Below, piece after piece: positions 37,286 through 45,755 of a stretch of 64,000 nucleotides of DNA. Within the stretch, counting starts at the first letter, position 1, and every line of letters begins with the position of its first letter. Under the pieces are notes generated by a model. That model worked only from the letters and a program-made list of their open reading frames with translations, searched no databases and was not told the DNA's origin. The DNA is from Fictibacillus macauensis ZFHKF-1 (GTDB lineage Bacteria > Bacillota > Bacilli > Bacillales > Fictibacillaceae). Where the stretch lies: assembly GCF_000269865.1 (NCBI RefSeq), contig NZ_AKKV01000024.1, positions 124,001-188,000 on the forward strand. Direction: 5' to 3'. The position numbers were made by a program, and so were the translations under genes.

Positions 37286-38272
37286 TTAATCGATATATTC
37301 CGCTATTGAATTCCATTTAGGGTTCAATTTTACGTTCATCGCTGCAGCTGCTTTTTTGTTAATAACTAGTTTTAATTTTTTAGGAAACTCTACTGGGAGA
37401 TCACTAGGTTTTTTACCGTCTTTTAAAATTTTAGCGGCCATTTTCCCCGCTTGATAGCCGATATCATAATAGTCAAAACCGTAGGCCGCAAAGCCGCCTT
37501 TCTTCACTGAATCCAGTTCGCCGACAAATAAAGGTATTTTTTTACTTTCAGCAACGGATATGACAGAAGGTAACGTTGAAACGACCGTATTATCTGTGAC
37601 TACATAAAAGGCGTCAGCTCTTCCTACGAGAGAAGCTGCTGCCTGCTTAACATCAGCAGATTTTGCAACGGTAGCTTCGACAGCTTTCACATTGTACTTC
37701 TTTAACTCTTGTTTTACTTTTTCAATTTGTACAACGGAGTTTTGCTCGCCTTTATTGTAAAGTAGTCCCACTGATTTTGCCTTTATTTCTTTTCCAATAA
37801 ATTCAACCGTTTTCGGTATCGCCTCTGGGTGAGTATCTGTTGTACCTGTTACATTCGTACCCGGTGCTTCTAAACTTTTAACAAGCTTTGCCCCAACAGG
37901 ATCTGTCACAGATGTAAATACAATTGGAATGCGTTTCGTTGCATTTGCAGCATGTTGTGCACTTGGTGTAGCATTAGCAAAGATTAAATCGACTTTATCG
38001 CCAACAAAGGTCTTGGCGATGGATACAGAATTCGTTTGCTCACCTTGAGCCACTTTGTATTTAAAGTCCACATGTTGAACACCGCCATCCTTTACTCCTT
38101 TTTGAAACCCTTTATAGGCCGCATCAAGAGAAGGATGCTCAACAATTTGTGTTACCCCAATCGTAACGGTTTTGTCACGATCCATCTTACTGCTAACATC
38201 ACTTTTTCCACACCCTCCAAGCAACAATACAGCCGCAGTCGATACACCGACTATTCCCTTCCACGTTTTCAC
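37286..38272 (-). CDS. ABC transporter substrate-binding lipoprotein (TrpX-like)
   Basis: The protein starts MKTWKGIVG and has a lipobox LLLGGC (Cys21), so it is a membrane-anchored binding protein. It belongs to the ABC_sub_bind family (periplasmic-binding type I fold). TIGVTQIVEHPSLDAAYKGF, FTSVTDPVGAKLV, TGTTD and YYDIGYQAG are typical. Family members include TrpX of tryptophan-regulated operons, so an aromatic amino acid ligand is likely but unproven. The start is GTG with GGGGG about 10 nt upstream. Confidence 0.87.
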   Translation of the reverse strand: MKTWKGIVGVSTAAVLLLGGCGKSDVSSKMDRDKTVTIGVTQIVEHPSLDAAYKGFQKGVKDGGVQHVDFKYKVAQGEQTNSVSIAKTFVGDKVDLIFANATPSAQHAANATKRIPIVFTSVTDPVGAKLVKSLEAPGTNVTGTTDTHPEAIPKTVEFIGKEIKAKSVGLLYNKGEQNSVVQIEKVKQELKKYNVKAVEATVAKSADVKQAAASLVGRADAFYVVTDNTVVSTLPSVISVAESKKIPLFVGELDSVKKGGFAAYGFDYYDIGYQAGKMAAKILKDGKKPSDLPVEFPKKLKLVINKKAAAAMNVKLNPKWNSIAEYID

Positions 38273-38289
38273 CCGTTCCGTTCCCCCTT

Positions 38290-38360
38290 TTGTCAGGCAA
38301 CAGACATCTTTCTGGTTGCAAACTAACGGCGAGGCTATGCCTTTCGCTTATTTTCAAACT
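38290..38360 (-). promoter_or_regulatory. Structured 5' leader upstream of the TrpX-like gene
   Basis: The leader on the minus strand can form GCGA-AA-GGC/GCC-TCGC capped by ATA, and then GCAA-C-CAGA/TCTG-TTGC capped by 6 nt, before the GGGGG ribosome site. It is too short for a T-box and I could not match it to a riboswitch class I know. A TATAAT box sits upstream near 38374-38379. Confidence 0.35.
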
Positions 38361-38396
38361 ATTTACACTATTGATTATATTACAAATTATTACGAT

Positions 38397-39374
38397 TTAA
38401 CAGCTTTCTTCCTTATTTTTAAAAGAATGGAACGTTTGAAATGACTGTTCAATAGCATAAGAAGCTTCATCCATCATCGTTGTCATTAGTTCACGTGCAG
38501 TCGGGATGCTCGTAATTAAACCAGCAATTTGACCACTATTAATAAAGCCTTCTTGTAGATTGCCATCCATCGCACCTTTAAGATGGTGGGTTTCGGTCGT
38601 GAGTTCATTAAATTGCTCAAGTGTGACGCCTTCTTTTTCATAGTGTAATAAGGTTTGTGCATACGGAGCCTTCATGACACGGCGAATTCTGCCGACCGAG
38701 CGACCCACCACAACGGTATCCTGATCGGAAGCTTCGAGAAGTGCCTCTTTATACACAGCATGAAAAGGAGATTCTTGGACAGCAATAAAGCGCGTGCCAA
38801 TTTGTACACCTTGTGCGCCAAGCATCATGCTTGCTGCTAATCCTCTGCCATCAGCAACCCCTCCAGCAGCAACAACCGGCACAGACACAGCGGAAGTTAC
38901 TTGTGGAACTAAGGTCATCGTCGTCGTTTCTAACGGTGAATTGAGCCCTGCTGCTTCATAACCTTCTGCTACAATTACATCTGCACCAGCTTCCTCTGCT
39001 TTTTTTGCATGATAAACAGAGGCAACGACACAAATCACAACAATTCCGTGCGCCTTTAGCTTCGGAATAAATGGCGCTGGATTTCCTGCTGATAAAGAGA
39101 CAATGGGGATGCTATGAGAAACGATGAGTGCCATGATTTCTTTAATACTTGACGCTACTGTCAAAGGAACATTTACTGCAAAAGGCTTATTTGTCAGTGC
39201 TTTTGTTTCAAGAATGAGTGCTTCAATTTCTTGTGGTGAACGCGTCCCAACACCGATTGTTCCAAGACCCCCGGCATTCGATATAGCTGCTGTTAAGGGA
39301 GCATTGCTTCCATTGCCCATCCCACCTTGAAGAATGGGTACATCTATATTAAGAAGTTCACATAATGTTTTCAT
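38397..39374 (-). CDS. Nitronate monooxygenase-like FMN enzyme
   Basis: This 325-residue TIM-barrel flavoprotein belongs to the nitronate monooxygenase/2-nitropropane dioxygenase family. VPILQGGMG (FMN phosphate region), NAGGLGTIG, VAEGYEAAGLN (the family usually has EGxEAGGH) and VVAAGGVADGRGLAASMMLGA match. Such enzymes oxidise alkyl nitronates, and some relatives are FabK-type enoyl reductases. The catalytic His of classical enzymes is not obvious in EAAGLN, so the activity is uncertain. AAAGGA precedes the ATG. Confidence 0.8.
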   Translation of the reverse strand: MKTLCELLNIDVPILQGGMGNGSNAPLTAAISNAGGLGTIGVGTRSPQEIEALILETKALTNKPFAVNVPLTVASSIKEIMALIVSHSIPIVSLSAGNPAPFIPKLKAHGIVVICVVASVYHAKKAEEAGADVIVAEGYEAAGLNSPLETTTMTLVPQVTSAVSVPVVAAGGVADGRGLAASMMLGAQGVQIGTRFIAVQESPFHAVYKEALLEASDQDTVVVGRSVGRIRRVMKAPYAQTLLHYEKEGVTLEQFNELTTETHHLKGAMDGNLQEGFINSGQIAGLITSIPTARELMTTMMDEASYAIEQSFQTFHSFKNKEESC

Positions 39375-39452
39375 CTATGTTATTCCTTTCATGCAATCTG
39401 GTATATACTTTTAGAGAAGTTTTGTTTTACTAGTTAAGGAGGAACTTATTGT

Positions 39453-39977
39453 ATGCTTCACTCATTTGACGGAAAAAAGCCAACAATCGATGAGAGCGCT
39501 TTCGTAGCGCCGGGTGCACAAATCATTGGAGATGTCACCATTGGTAAAGAATCAGGCATTTGGTTTAATAGTGTGCTTCGTGGTGACGAAGGTCCAATTA
39601 CCATTGGCGACCGCTGCAACGTGCAGGATAACTGTACCCTTCATTTATACGAAGGAAATCCCCTTACGTTAGAAGACGAGGTATCCATTGGTCATAACGT
39701 CATTCTCCACGGCTGCACGATTCGTAAACGTGCCTTAATTGGTATGGGAGCCATTATTCTAGATGGAGCTGACATTGGCGAAGAAGCTTTCATTGGCGCC
39801 AACACACTTGTACCATCTGGAAAGAAAATTCCTCCACGCACGCTTGTACTAGGTTCACCAGCAAAAATCATTCGTGAGCTCAATGAAAAAGACTTAGAAT
39901 TAATTGCCGTAACGATTGAAACCTATCGTCAAAAAGCACAAATGTTTAAACAATCTCTTGAACAAACTCATCCATAA
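39453..39977 (+). CDS. Gamma-carbonic anhydrase family protein (YtoA/PaaY-like)
   Basis: This left-handed beta-helix hexapeptide-repeat protein of 174 residues has ESGIWFNSVLRGDEGPITIG, NVQDNCTLHLYEG and SIGHNVILHGCTI, which contain the three metal-binding histidines. Homologues are named gamma-carbonic anhydrase or YtoA. In E. coli the related PaaY is encoded beside PaaX and acts as a thioesterase for phenylacetate pathway by-products. Here it is convergent with paaX, which makes a PaaY role attractive though unproven. AAGGAGG precedes the ATG. Confidence 0.87.
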   Translation: MLHSFDGKKPTIDESAFVAPGAQIIGDVTIGKESGIWFNSVLRGDEGPITIGDRCNVQDNCTLHLYEGNPLTLEDEVSIGHNVILHGCTIRKRALIGMGAIILDGADIGEEAFIGANTLVPSGKKIPPRTLVLGSPAKIIRELNEKDLELIAVTIETYRQKAQMFKQSLEQTHP

Positions 39978-39991
39978 AGCATGATGTAAAT

Positions 39992-40039
39992 AAGGTTGTC
40001 TAGCACATTCACTAACGAATTGACCTAGACAACCTTTTC
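39992..40039 (+). terminator. Terminator between gamma-CA gene and paaX
   Basis: AAGGTTGTCTAG (39992-40003) pairs perfectly with CTAGACAACCTT (40025-40036) and is followed by TTCT. It probably serves both convergent genes. Confidence 0.8.
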
Positions 40040-40058
40040 TAATCAACTAGCTTCCTTA

Positions 40059-40946
40059 TTACAGTTCATTAATTAATGGATGATTTAGCGCATTGTACGC
40101 TTTATCTTTCTTAACGGTGTTGCCTTCTTGATAAATGGTTTCAAAAAACCGCGAAGACGGTACTGCTAATGTCCGATAATAATCACTAAATAATGACGCA
40201 GCGTAATTCCCTAGCCAATTGTCTGGCAATAGTTCTTGTGGCAAACCAGGATCCACAAATAAAAATTTACGATATTCGTGCACGAGCTTTGTTCGTTCTA
40301 CAAAGCATTCACCATCGGTCATCTCGCCGTTTTCAATCTTGGTTTTATCAATCACATACTTTTCTGAATAGATTTTAATAAAACGATCGTATTTCTCATT
40401 CGTTGCTTGTAAGTCCCAGCACTCGTTCACGAGCTTTGCACATTCATTTGGACCATCATACGTTGCCGTAAAGTAATGTACATAGTCTCCAATCTCATAC
40501 TTCTCTAACATTTGTTGTATTTGTTCTCGCTGATTGTTAGGAGAAATCCAAAAACTATTTGCTAATAGACCAAATCCACTCCAGACAAGTTCTTTTCGAA
40601 GTTCATCTCGTATGCTCCGCTTCTCTTCGGGAATGGTATACGTGAACATATACCACGTTTGATCCCACTCATCTGGTTGCAGTTTAAAAATTCGTTTTGC
40701 AGCCTCGTCCATACGGCGAACGCCACGTGGTGTTAGGTAATAATAGCTTTTGTTTCCTTGCTTCCGTGAAACAATCCATCCTTGCTTATTCATGCGAGAA
40801 ATAGCGGCACGAACCGCTTGCTCATTATGTCCAAATTCTTCCAACAACCGAATAAGGCTTCCAATCCAAATTTCATTTCCATAATGACGAATATAATCTC
40901 CATACAGCGTAAAAATCATGGAACGAGTGTTTAAACTGTTTTGCAT
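40059..40946 (-). CDS. paaX: PaaX family transcriptional repressor
   Basis: This is the phenylacetyl-CoA-responsive repressor of paa genes. An N-terminal winged helix (RSMIFTLYGDYIRHYG, then NEQAVRAAISRMNKQGWI as the recognition region) is followed by the PaaX core with KSYYYLTPRGVRRMDEA, GLLANSFWISP and FLFVDPGLPQELLPDNW. The 295-residue length is normal. It is last in the paa gene series. The palindromes at the pdh and paaA promoters are its likely operators. The ATG follows GAGGG. Confidence 0.93.
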   Translation of the reverse strand: MQNSLNTRSMIFTLYGDYIRHYGNEIWIGSLIRLLEEFGHNEQAVRAAISRMNKQGWIVSRKQGNKSYYYLTPRGVRRMDEAAKRIFKLQPDEWDQTWYMFTYTIPEEKRSIRDELRKELVWSGFGLLANSFWISPNNQREQIQQMLEKYEIGDYVHYFTATYDGPNECAKLVNECWDLQATNEKYDRFIKIYSEKYVIDKTKIENGEMTDGECFVERTKLVHEYRKFLFVDPGLPQELLPDNWLGNYAASLFSDYYRTLAVPSSRFFETIYQEGNTVKKDKAYNALNHPLINEL

Positions 40947-40970
40947 GTAATTCCCTCATTTACTTATTCA

Positions 40971-40986
40971 TACGGTACAGTACGTA
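40971..40986. repeat. Imperfect palindrome upstream of paaX, possible autoregulatory site
   Basis: TACGGTACAGTACGTA lies 25 bp before the paaX start. It resembles the ACGTT-N5-AACGT operator in half-site sequence, but its spacer is 4 nt. The similarity is suggestive only. Confidence 0.3.
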
Positions 40987-41041
40987 GTAACTTTTATCCT
41001 ATCAAACGACTGTTTCAACGTACAAGTTTTAAAAGCTTGCC

Positions 41042-41830
41042 TTATTCTCCTTTAAATTGAGGCGGCCGCTTTTCACTAAATGCTTCTAACGCCTCTATAC
41101 GATCTCGCGTTGGAATCGTAACCTCATATGCTTTCGCTTCAATAGCTAGACCTGTGTGCAGATCTGTATCCATTCCGTGTTTAATCGCATACTTCGCTTG
41201 CGTAACAGCAATTGGGCCATTTTTTAAAATGGCAGCAGCATACGCTTCACAAGCAGGTAATAATTCATCAAGTTCGGTCACTTTATTTAAGATGCCATAC
41301 GCTAACGCTTCTTGTGCACTTAGTTTTTTTGCTGTTAGAATGAGCTCCATTGCTTTTGGAACTCCAATTAGACGCGGCAAACGCTGTGTTCCACCTGCAC
41401 CAGGAATAATCGCCCATCCTAGTTCTGTTAAGCCCATTGAGGCAGCTTGTACAGCAACACGCAAATCACACGCAAGAGCTAATTCAAACCCTCCGCCAAA
41501 TGCGTGACCATTCATCGCTGCAATGGTTGGTTGTGGCAACTGTTCAATCGCAGAAAACACATCACGAATTTTTTTCACATTTCGTTTAACATCGTTTTCT
41601 GATAACGTTCTTCGTTCTTTCAAATCAGCGCCTGCACTAAAGGCTTTTGCACCAGCACCTGTAAAGATTACCACGCGAACATCGCCATTATGATGAATAG
41701 CTTCAACGACTTCACCAAGCTTTTGTAACGTTGAATAATTAAAACAATTCAACACCTCAGGACGATTCAGTGTAACGTAGGCGATATGCTCTTTCACTTC
41801 ATACAAAATAGCTTCTTGTTGTTGTATCAT
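41042..41830 (-). CDS. Enoyl-CoA hydratase/isomerase family protein
   Basis: This 262-residue crotonase has the oxyanion-hole segments AKAFSAGADLKERR and GHAFGGGFELALACD, and both catalytic glutamates: ELGWAIIPGAGGTQRLPR holds the second and the first is in GFELALA. It is therefore probably a true hydratase rather than an isomerase. It is the third crotonase of the paa cluster. It may act on a ring-cleavage intermediate or in general beta-oxidation. In-frame stops upstream fix the ATG at 41830, which has no nearby SD; a strong one lies behind a hairpin (next entry). Confidence 0.9.
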   Translation of the reverse strand: MIQQQEAILYEVKEHIAYVTLNRPEVLNCFNYSTLQKLGEVVEAIHHNGDVRVVIFTGAGAKAFSAGADLKERRTLSENDVKRNVKKIRDVFSAIEQLPQPTIAAMNGHAFGGGFELALACDLRVAVQAASMGLTELGWAIIPGAGGTQRLPRLIGVPKAMELILTAKKLSAQEALAYGILNKVTELDELLPACEAYAAAILKNGPIAVTQAKYAIKHGMDTDLHTGLAIEAKAYEVTIPTRDRIEALEAFSEKRPPQFKGE

Positions 41831-41883
41831 AGATTTCTGCTTCTACTGTTAGTACTGCTGTTTAGAAGCAGTTCACCTCCCTT
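41831..41883 (-). promoter_or_regulatory. Hydratase start region: Shine-Dalgarno, hairpin, ATG
   Basis: On the minus strand AAGGGAGGTGA (about 41883-41873) is followed by CTGCTTCTA (41871-41863 in reverse complement of TAGAAGCAG), a 17-nt loop and TAGAAGCAG (41845-41837). This is a perfect 9-bp stem, then AAATCT and the ATG at 41830. Folding would place the SD about 8 nt from ATG. An alternative is a CTG-started 14-codon leader ORF ending in an ATGA overlap. Confidence 0.55.
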
Positions 41884-41929
41884 TTCTTTTATACTGCTTG
41901 CTTTCTAATGAAACTTGAGTTGTAACCAG

Positions 41930-43135
41930 TTATGCTTCGATATTTTCAATGACAGTCGCAATCCCTTGACCAACACCAATGCACATTGTAGCTAATCCAT
42001 AGCGCACCTTACGTTTTTTCATTTCATGTAGCAACGTCGTTAGAATTCGAGCGCCACTTGCGCCAAGTGGATGACCAAAAGCAATGGCTCCACCATTCAC
42101 ATTGACTTTAGCGGGATCTAGTTCTAACTGCTTCATGCACTCTAACGACTGCGATGCAAATGCTTCATTCAATTCAATAAGACCGAGATCATCTTTCGTT
42201 ATACCTGCGCGCATAAGCGCCTTCCGACTCGCCTCTATTGGCCCTAGTCCCATCACAGCCGGCTCAAGCCCTGCTACTGCAGATGCTTTATAGCGCGCCA
42301 GTGGCTTGAGTCCTAGTTCCCTTGCTTTTTCTGCACTCATTACTAACAGAACCGCTGCACCGTCATTCACGCCAGAAGCATTACCCGCAGTAATCGTTCC
42401 GTCTGGAAAAAGAGGTTTTAACTTTGCTAGTGTTTGTACTGTCGTATTGGGACGCGGATGTTCATCTGTATCGACTAACGTAACATTCCCTTTTTTGTCT
42501 TTATGTTCAATCGCAATGAGCTCTTCTTGAAAGCGACCTGCCTCCATAGCAAGTTGAGCACGTTGCTGACTTTCTGCGGCAAAGGCGTCCTGCTCCTCGC
42601 GGCTAATTCCATAGCGTTTAGCTACATTTTCTGCTGTTTGTGGCATGGAGTCTGTTCCATACAACGCATGTAATGCTGGATTTATAAAACGCCAACCAAT
42701 GGTTGTATCAAACATCTTCATGTCACCGCGTGGAAAATCAATGTCCGGTTTTCCCATGACAAGCGGTGCACGTGTCATACTTTCTGTTCCGCCGGCAATA
42801 TACACATCCCCTTCACCAGCCATAATCGCACGTGCACTATAAATGACCGCATCCATACCCGATCCGCATAAGCGATTAATTGTTGTTCCACCAACTTCAA
42901 TTGGAAGATCCGCAAGTAATGCAGCCATTCTACCTACATTACGATTATCTTCACCTGCTCCATTCGCATTGCCGAGCACCACTTCTTCAATGATGGCGTG
43001 GGAAACGCGCGGATTACGCTTCATTAGACCTTTAATGGTCATCGCTGCTAAATCATCAGGACGAATGTCTTTTAGTGCTCCTTTATACCGACCGATTGGC
43101 GTTCGTACAGCGTCTACTATAACGACGTCTCTCAC
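41930..43135 (-). CDS. paaJ: 3-oxoadipyl-CoA/acetyl-CoA thiolase PaaJ
   Basis: This is the last step of phenylacetate catabolism, cleaving 3-oxoadipyl-CoA to acetyl-CoA and succinyl-CoA. The nucleophile is in [11 protein letters not shown] (about Cys90), and the base residues are in [16 protein letters not shown] and [10 protein letters not shown]. The segment [10 protein letters not shown] is typical of the PaaJ/PcaF type. The 401-residue length fits. The start is GTG and overlaps the paaH stop in GTGA, so the two are coupled. Confidence 0.9.
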   Translation of the reverse strand: MRDVVIVDAVRTPIGRYKGALKDIRPDDLAAMTIKGLMKRNPRVSHAIIEEVVLGNANGAGEDNRNVGRMAALLADLPIEVGGTTINRLCGSGMDAVIYSARAIMAGEGDVYIAGGTESMTRAPLVMGKPDIDFPRGDMKMFDTTIGWRFINPALHALYGTDSMPQTAENVAKRYGISREEQDAFAAESQQRAQLAMEAGRFQEELIAIEHKDKKGNVTLVDTDEHPRPNTTVQTLAKLKPLFPDGTITAGNASGVNDGAAVLLVMSAEKARELGLKPLARYKASAVAGLEPAVMGLGPIEASRKALMRAGITKDDLGLIELNEAFASQSLECMKQLELDPAKVNVNGGAIAFGHPLGASGARILTTLLHEMKKRKVRYGLATMCIGVGQGIATVIENIEA

Positions 43136-44007
43136 GATTTCACCGCCCCGTCTTTCTCTGTTGAATAATCATACACACCACGTCCTGTTTTTCGCCCAAG
43201 ACGCCCTGCTTTGACGTATTTAACGAGAAGTGGACACGGACGATACTTTTCACCTAACGTTTCATGAAGATAGCGTAAATTATTTAAGCGTGTATCAAGA
43301 CCGACTAAATCTCCAAGCTCAAATGGTCCCATTGGATAGTTCAACCCTAGTTTAATGGCTTTATCAATCTCTTCGGCGGTACCAACACCCTCTTGAAGCA
43401 TATAAAAAGCCTCATTGCCAACCATCGCCGAAATTCGACTTGTAACGAAGCCGGGAAACTCATTGACTACCACGGTTTCCTTGCCCATTTTCTGAGCGAC
43501 CACTTTCACCACTGCGACCGTATCATCATCAGTTTCATGACCACGAATAATTTCAATGAGTGGCATTTTATGAACAGGATTAAAAAAGTGCATAGCAATG
43601 ACTTGATTCGGTCGTTTTGTAAACGAACCAAGTTCGGTTGGACTCATCGTCGACGTATTACTTGCCAAAATACAATGAGACGGTGCATGCTCCTCTAATT
43701 GTGTAAAGACGGCTTTCTTTATTTCTAGTGATTCTGGTACAGCTTCAATGACAAGATCCGCATCCTTCACAGCTGTTGCTAGATTCAATTCGTAACGAAG
43801 CTGTCCTTTCGCAGTAAGCGCTTCCTCGCTAGAAATCTTACCACGTGCCACCCCTTTTGCAAACAACTCTTCAATTTCACGTTGCGCCTGACCAAGAGCT
43901 TGTTCATCTGCATCTATAAGTTGTACAGCGAATCCTCCTATCGCTGCCGTATAGGCGATTCCTCGACCCATCACACCTGAACCTATAACCGTAATCACTT
44001 CAATCAT
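43132..44007 (-). CDS. paaH: 3-hydroxyacyl-CoA dehydrogenase PaaH
   Basis: This NAD-dependent enzyme oxidises 3-hydroxyadipyl-CoA to 3-oxoadipyl-CoA. The Rossmann motif is [16 protein letters not shown] near residue 6. [13 protein letters not shown], the active-site region [15 protein letters not shown] (catalytic His) and [10 protein letters not shown] follow, and the C-terminal domain has [18 protein letters not shown]. The 291-residue length is normal for the bacterial short form. It starts a second paa transcription unit after a terminator. Its ATG lacks a close SD and has an SD-hairpin arrangement (next entry). Confidence 0.92.
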   Translation of the reverse strand: MIEVITVIGSGVMGRGIAYTAAIGGFAVQLIDADEQALGQAQREIEELFAKGVARGKISSEEALTAKGQLRYELNLATAVKDADLVIEAVPESLEIKKAVFTQLEEHAPSHCILASNTSTMSPTELGSFTKRPNQVIAMHFFNPVHKMPLIEIIRGHETDDDTVAVVKVVAQKMGKETVVVNEFPGFVTSRISAMVGNEAFYMLQEGVGTAEEIDKAIKLGLNYPMGPFELGDLVGLDTRLNNLRYLHETLGEKYRPCPLLVKYVKAGRLGRKTGRGVYDYSTEKDGAVKS

Positions 44008-44086
44008 CGCTCACTGCTACTAAAAAATAGAGACATACACACTATCAATATTTGTGTTAATTTAGTAGTCAGTTTTCCTCTCCTTT
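44008..44086 (-). promoter_or_regulatory. paaH start region: Shine-Dalgarno, long hairpin, ATG
   Basis: On the minus strand AAAAGGAGAGGA (about 44086-44077) is followed by ACTG-A-CTACTAAA (44073-44061), a 36-nt loop and TTTAGTAG-CAGT (44024-44013). This makes 12 bp with one bulged A. GAGCG then leads to the ATG at 44007. The folded distance from SD to ATG is about 8 nt; the linear distance is about 69 nt. An in-frame CTG ORF (22 codons) and a short ATG ORF ending in ATGA are alternative explanations. Confidence 0.5.
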
Positions 44087-44140
44087 TGCCTTACACTAAC
44101 ACCGTGTACTCTTATTTATAACGCCTGACATATCCTTTTA

Positions 44141-44187
44141 TTGTAAAATAAGAAAGCGCGCGATCAAAACCGCTAGCTTTCTTATTT
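44141..44187 (-). terminator. Terminator between paaG and paaH
   Basis: AAATAAGAAAGC (44187-44176 in reverse complement) pairs perfectly with GCTTTCTTATTT (44157-44146). The T-rich arm continues as TACAAT. It divides the paa genes into two units. Confidence 0.65.
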
Positions 44188-44192
44188 ACGTG

Positions 44193-44966
44193 CTATTTAC
44201 CAATAAAAGATGGTTTTCGCTTTTCCATAAAAGCAGAAACACCCTCTTTGTGGTCATACGTTTGACCAGCAGTGCTTTGGGCAATCGCTTCATCTTCTAG
44301 CACTTCTGTTAAATCACTGTCCCAGCTTTTATGCATATAGCGCTTAATAAGACCAATCGCTTTCGTAGGCATTGACGCAAGCCGAACGGCAAATGCTTCT
44401 ACTTGTGAAACAAATATCTCATCTTCTATTACGTTCGTAACAAGTCCAAGAGCCGCTGCTTCATCTGCACGTACTTTCTCCCCAAGTACGGCTAATTCCA
44501 TCGCTTTTGCATGACCAACTAAACGCGGTAGGAAATAGAGATTGCCGGAGTCTGGTACAAGTCCTACGTGAATAAAAGCTTCTATGAAACTCGCTTGTGA
44601 GGAAGCAAGTCGAAAGTCACAGGCAAAAGCAAGACTTGCCCCCGCTCCTGCAGCTACTCCATTAATGGCAGCAATGACCGGCTTTTCTAAAGAAACAATC
44701 GCTTGAATAAGAGGATTATAGCCTTCACGTAACACGTCGCCGTAGTCTAGCGTTTGATCATCATTGCTTAAATCTTGCCCTGAACAAAACGCCCGACCAG
44801 CACCCGTAATTACAACCGCACGTATTTCCTCATCTCTTTCGGCGACCTTTAACGCCTTTTGAAGCTCTTTATGCATTAACGGTGTAAACGCATTAAGTTT
44901 CTCCGGACGATTTAACGTTACCCAGGCTACACCTGCGCGCGTTTCATAAATAATCGTTTCGTACAT
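44193..44966 (-). CDS. paaG: 1,2-epoxyphenylacetyl-CoA isomerase PaaG
   Basis: This crotonase-fold isomerase converts ring-1,2-epoxyphenylacetyl-CoA to the oxepin and also moves double bonds in later steps. The segments RAFCSGQDLSNDD, YNPLIQAIVSLEKPV, NGVAAGAGASLAFACDF and GLVPDSGN match PaaG: Gly-Ala replaces the first hydratase Glu and Asp replaces the second. The ORF opens at 44972, but the SD AGGAGGAG runs into that ATG, so ATG 44966 (257 residues) is preferred. It is 12 bp downstream of paaF. Confidence 0.9.
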   Translation of the reverse strand: MYETIIYETRAGVAWVTLNRPEKLNAFTPLMHKELQKALKVAERDEEIRAVVITGAGRAFCSGQDLSNDDQTLDYGDVLREGYNPLIQAIVSLEKPVIAAINGVAAGAGASLAFACDFRLASSQASFIEAFIHVGLVPDSGNLYFLPRLVGHAKAMELAVLGEKVRADEAAALGLVTNVIEDEIFVSQVEAFAVRLASMPTKAIGLIKRYMHKSWDSDLTEVLEDEAIAQSTAGQTYDHKEGVSAFMEKRKPSFIGK

Positions 44967-44978
44967 TGCCATCTCCTC

Positions 44979-45755
44979 CTATTTCCCTAGAAACAACGCT
45001 TTTCTCTTTTCAACAAAAGCTTGCATGCCTTCTTTTTGATCGTGTGAAGAAAATAGTAAATAAAAGTTTTTTCGTTCAAGCTGCATACTATCGTATACCG
45101 AATCATCGACCGCTTTGTAAACGCTTTCTTTTATAAGCCGAAGCGGTAATGGTGCTTTTGTTGCCAGCGTCTTCGCAAATTTCATAGCCTCGTCTACAAC
45201 ACGTTCTGGAGCAATAACACGATTGATGACACCATAACGATGTGCTTCTTTTGCTGTCATAGGCTCTCCTAACCATAACCATTCAAGCGCCTTCTTTTGT
45301 CCCATCAGCTTCGTTAACTTGACTGTTCCACCGGCTCCAGGCATAACACCTAGCTTTATTTCTGGAAACCCAAATTGCGCATTTTCTGCAGCAAATAAGA
45401 TATCACAGCAGAGCGCTAGCTCAAATCCGCCACCAAAGCAATAGCCATTTACTGCCCCGATAATTGGCTTTTTAATCAGCGCTAATTGATCCCAGTCTTG
45501 AAATTGATTGAGCAATTCAAGCGTTATGCTGTCATCATTCATCATCTCATCAATGTCAGCTCCTGCTGCAAAGGCACGCTCATTTCCTGTAAGAACGATC
45601 GCTTTTACTTCATCGTGACGATCAAGGTCCGTTAGCGCCTGCAAAAGCTCTGAAACCATGTGACGATTGATTGCATTCAAGACAGACGGACGGTTAAGAA
45701 CAACTACGCCAACTCTCTCTTGTATATGCACTGTAATCGTTGTAAAATTATCCAT
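44979..45755 (-). CDS. paaF: Enoyl-CoA hydratase PaaF
   Basis: This crotonase-family hydratase acts on 2,3-didehydroadipyl-CoA in the phenylacetate pathway. ERAFAAGADIDEMM and NGYCFGGGFELALCCD form the oxyanion hole with the first catalytic Glu; FPEIKLGVMPGAGGTVKLTKL carries the second. The 258-residue length fits. It overlaps the ethD-like gene by 8 nt and lies within the paaABCD operon. PaaF assignment rests on both-glutamate chemistry and position. Confidence 0.88.
   Translation of the reverse strand: MDNFTTITVHIQERVGVVVLNRPSVLNAINRHMVSELLQALTDLDRHDEVKAIVLTGNERAFAAGADIDEMMNDDSITLELLNQFQDWDQLALIKKPIIGAVNGYCFGGGFELALCCDILFAAENAQFGFPEIKLGVMPGAGGTVKLTKLMGQKKALEWLWLGEPMTAKEAHRYGVINRVIAPERVVDEAMKFAKTLATKAPLPLRLIKESVYKAVDDSVYDSMQLERKNFYLLFSSHDQKEGMQAFVEKRKALFLGK

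Noticed and set aside
38273-38396. T-box leader for the TrpXYZ-like importer
   Set aside because: The leader is only about 120 nt and lacks the T-box core sequence.
44008-44140. Third copy of the ACGTT-N5-AACGT operator before paaH
   Set aside because: ACACGGTGTTAGTGT shows only one partial half site, too weak to call.
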